Assembly: GCA_017535925.1 (NCBI GenBank)
Contig: JAFXTD010000042.1
Location: 1-47,383, forward strand
Direction of reading: 5' to 3'
Length of the DNA stretch: 47,383 bases
Source: Selenomonadaceae bacterium
Lineage (GTDB): Bacteria; Bacillota; Negativicutes; Selenomonadales; Selenomonadaceae
Below the pieces are notes generated by a model that saw only the letters and a list, made by a program, of their open reading frames with translations, was not told the DNA's origin and ran no database searches. Each line of letters begins with the position of its first letter. The stretch's first letter is position 1. A program made the position numbers and the translations under genes. Shown here piece by piece: positions 47,238 through 47,383 of this stretch.

Positions 47238-47383
47238 ATGAAACTTTCAATCTGCTCGGATGTTTTCGGGAAAATTCCGTTTGGCGACATGCTCGACAAA
47301 GTCAAAGCTTACGGCATTGGTGCAGTTGAAATCACGACAGGCGGCTGGGGCGGTTGTCATTACGTTCCCGCGGCTCGTGACCT
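47238..47383 (+). CDS. Sugar phosphate isomerase/epimerase, N-terminal part
   Basis: The ATG at 47238 follows GGGAGG and the frame stays open to the window end (48 codons). MKLSICSDVFGKIPFGDMLD and GIGAVEITTGGWGGCHYVPA resemble the beginning of xylose-isomerase-like TIM-barrel enzymes (IolE/IolH and relatives) found in inositol and sugar catabolism. This fits the upstream inositol dehydrogenase and transporter genes. Without the rest of the protein the exact activity cannot be given. Confidence 0.7.
   Translation, partial: MKLSICSDVFGKIPFGDMLDKVKAYGIGAVEITTGGWGGCHYVPAARD

Noticed and set aside
1-47383. tRNA, rRNA or CRISPR repeats
   Set aside because: No T-loop GTTCGA context, no rRNA signature and no regularly spaced repeat-spacer pattern was found; the tandem repeats have no spacers.

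Overview
The window looks like a chromosomal segment of an anaerobic bacterium of the Firmicutes/Bacillota, most likely a Negativicutes (Selenomonas-like) lineage. The pointers are an RNase M5 gene overlapping rsmA, MutS2, a stand-alone oxaloacetate/methylmalonyl-type carboxyltransferase subunit, a flavodiiron protein, frequent TTG starts with GGAGG ribosome-binding sites, and a strong bias for AAAATTTT-type words. The taxonomic call is inference. No rRNA, tRNA or CRISPR array was recognised.

Layout. 1-1.4 kb: the 3' end of an IS5-type insertion sequence and a frameshifted phage/ICE polyvalent-protein relic. 1.4-6.4 kb (minus): rnmV-rsmA, mutS2, a small gene and an ABC-2 permease. 6.4-9.6 kb: an FkbM methyltransferase, two small unknowns, a minus-strand cobalamin riboswitch with no gene behind it, and rplS. 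9.6-16.4 kb: four Tat-signal hydrolases in mirror order (amidohydrolase, esterase, esterase, amidohydrolase). 16.4-23.7 kb: a secreted protein, the first double-glycine peptide gene, two DUF445 proteins flanking a Tat FAD oxidoreductase, a MITE-like element, murI and gph. 23.7-29.6 kb: a broken PLD/ATPase gene, STAS protein, flavodiiron protein, lone type III-like adenine methyltransferase and CAP protein. 29.7-31.7 kb: a TAXI solute-binding lipoprotein, a structured RNA candidate and an RsmJ-like methyltransferase. 31.7-37.4 kb: a Ter-associated nucleoside-type biosynthetic cluster (CitE-like lyase, PRTase-TRSP, StiP/PRTase-PELOTA, HAD phosphatase, membrane protein) with three tandem double-glycine peptide genes inside it. 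37.4-42 kb: a two-component system and an ABC exporter with near-identical promoters, plus an unknown protein. 42-47.4 kb: OadA-like carboxyltransferase, AraC regulator, inositol dehydrogenase, a half sugar transporter cut off at an HNH endonuclease gene, and the start of a sugar isomerase.

Most notable signals. (1) Four small genes share a double-glycine leader, a promoter, a conserved ~60-nt 5' leader and a recurring terminator family; three of them sit inside the Ter-linked cluster. (2) An orphan, partly decayed B12 riboswitch ends at an RBS and ATG followed directly by a heptamer repeat, so its gene appears to have been lost. (3) Three families of heptanucleotide tandem repeats lie between genes and, in frame, inside mutS2 and murI. 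(4) The response regulator/kinase operon and the neighbouring ABC transporter share a ~55-bp promoter.

All statements come from reading the sequence by eye; family names rest on motif recognition, and no database search was run.
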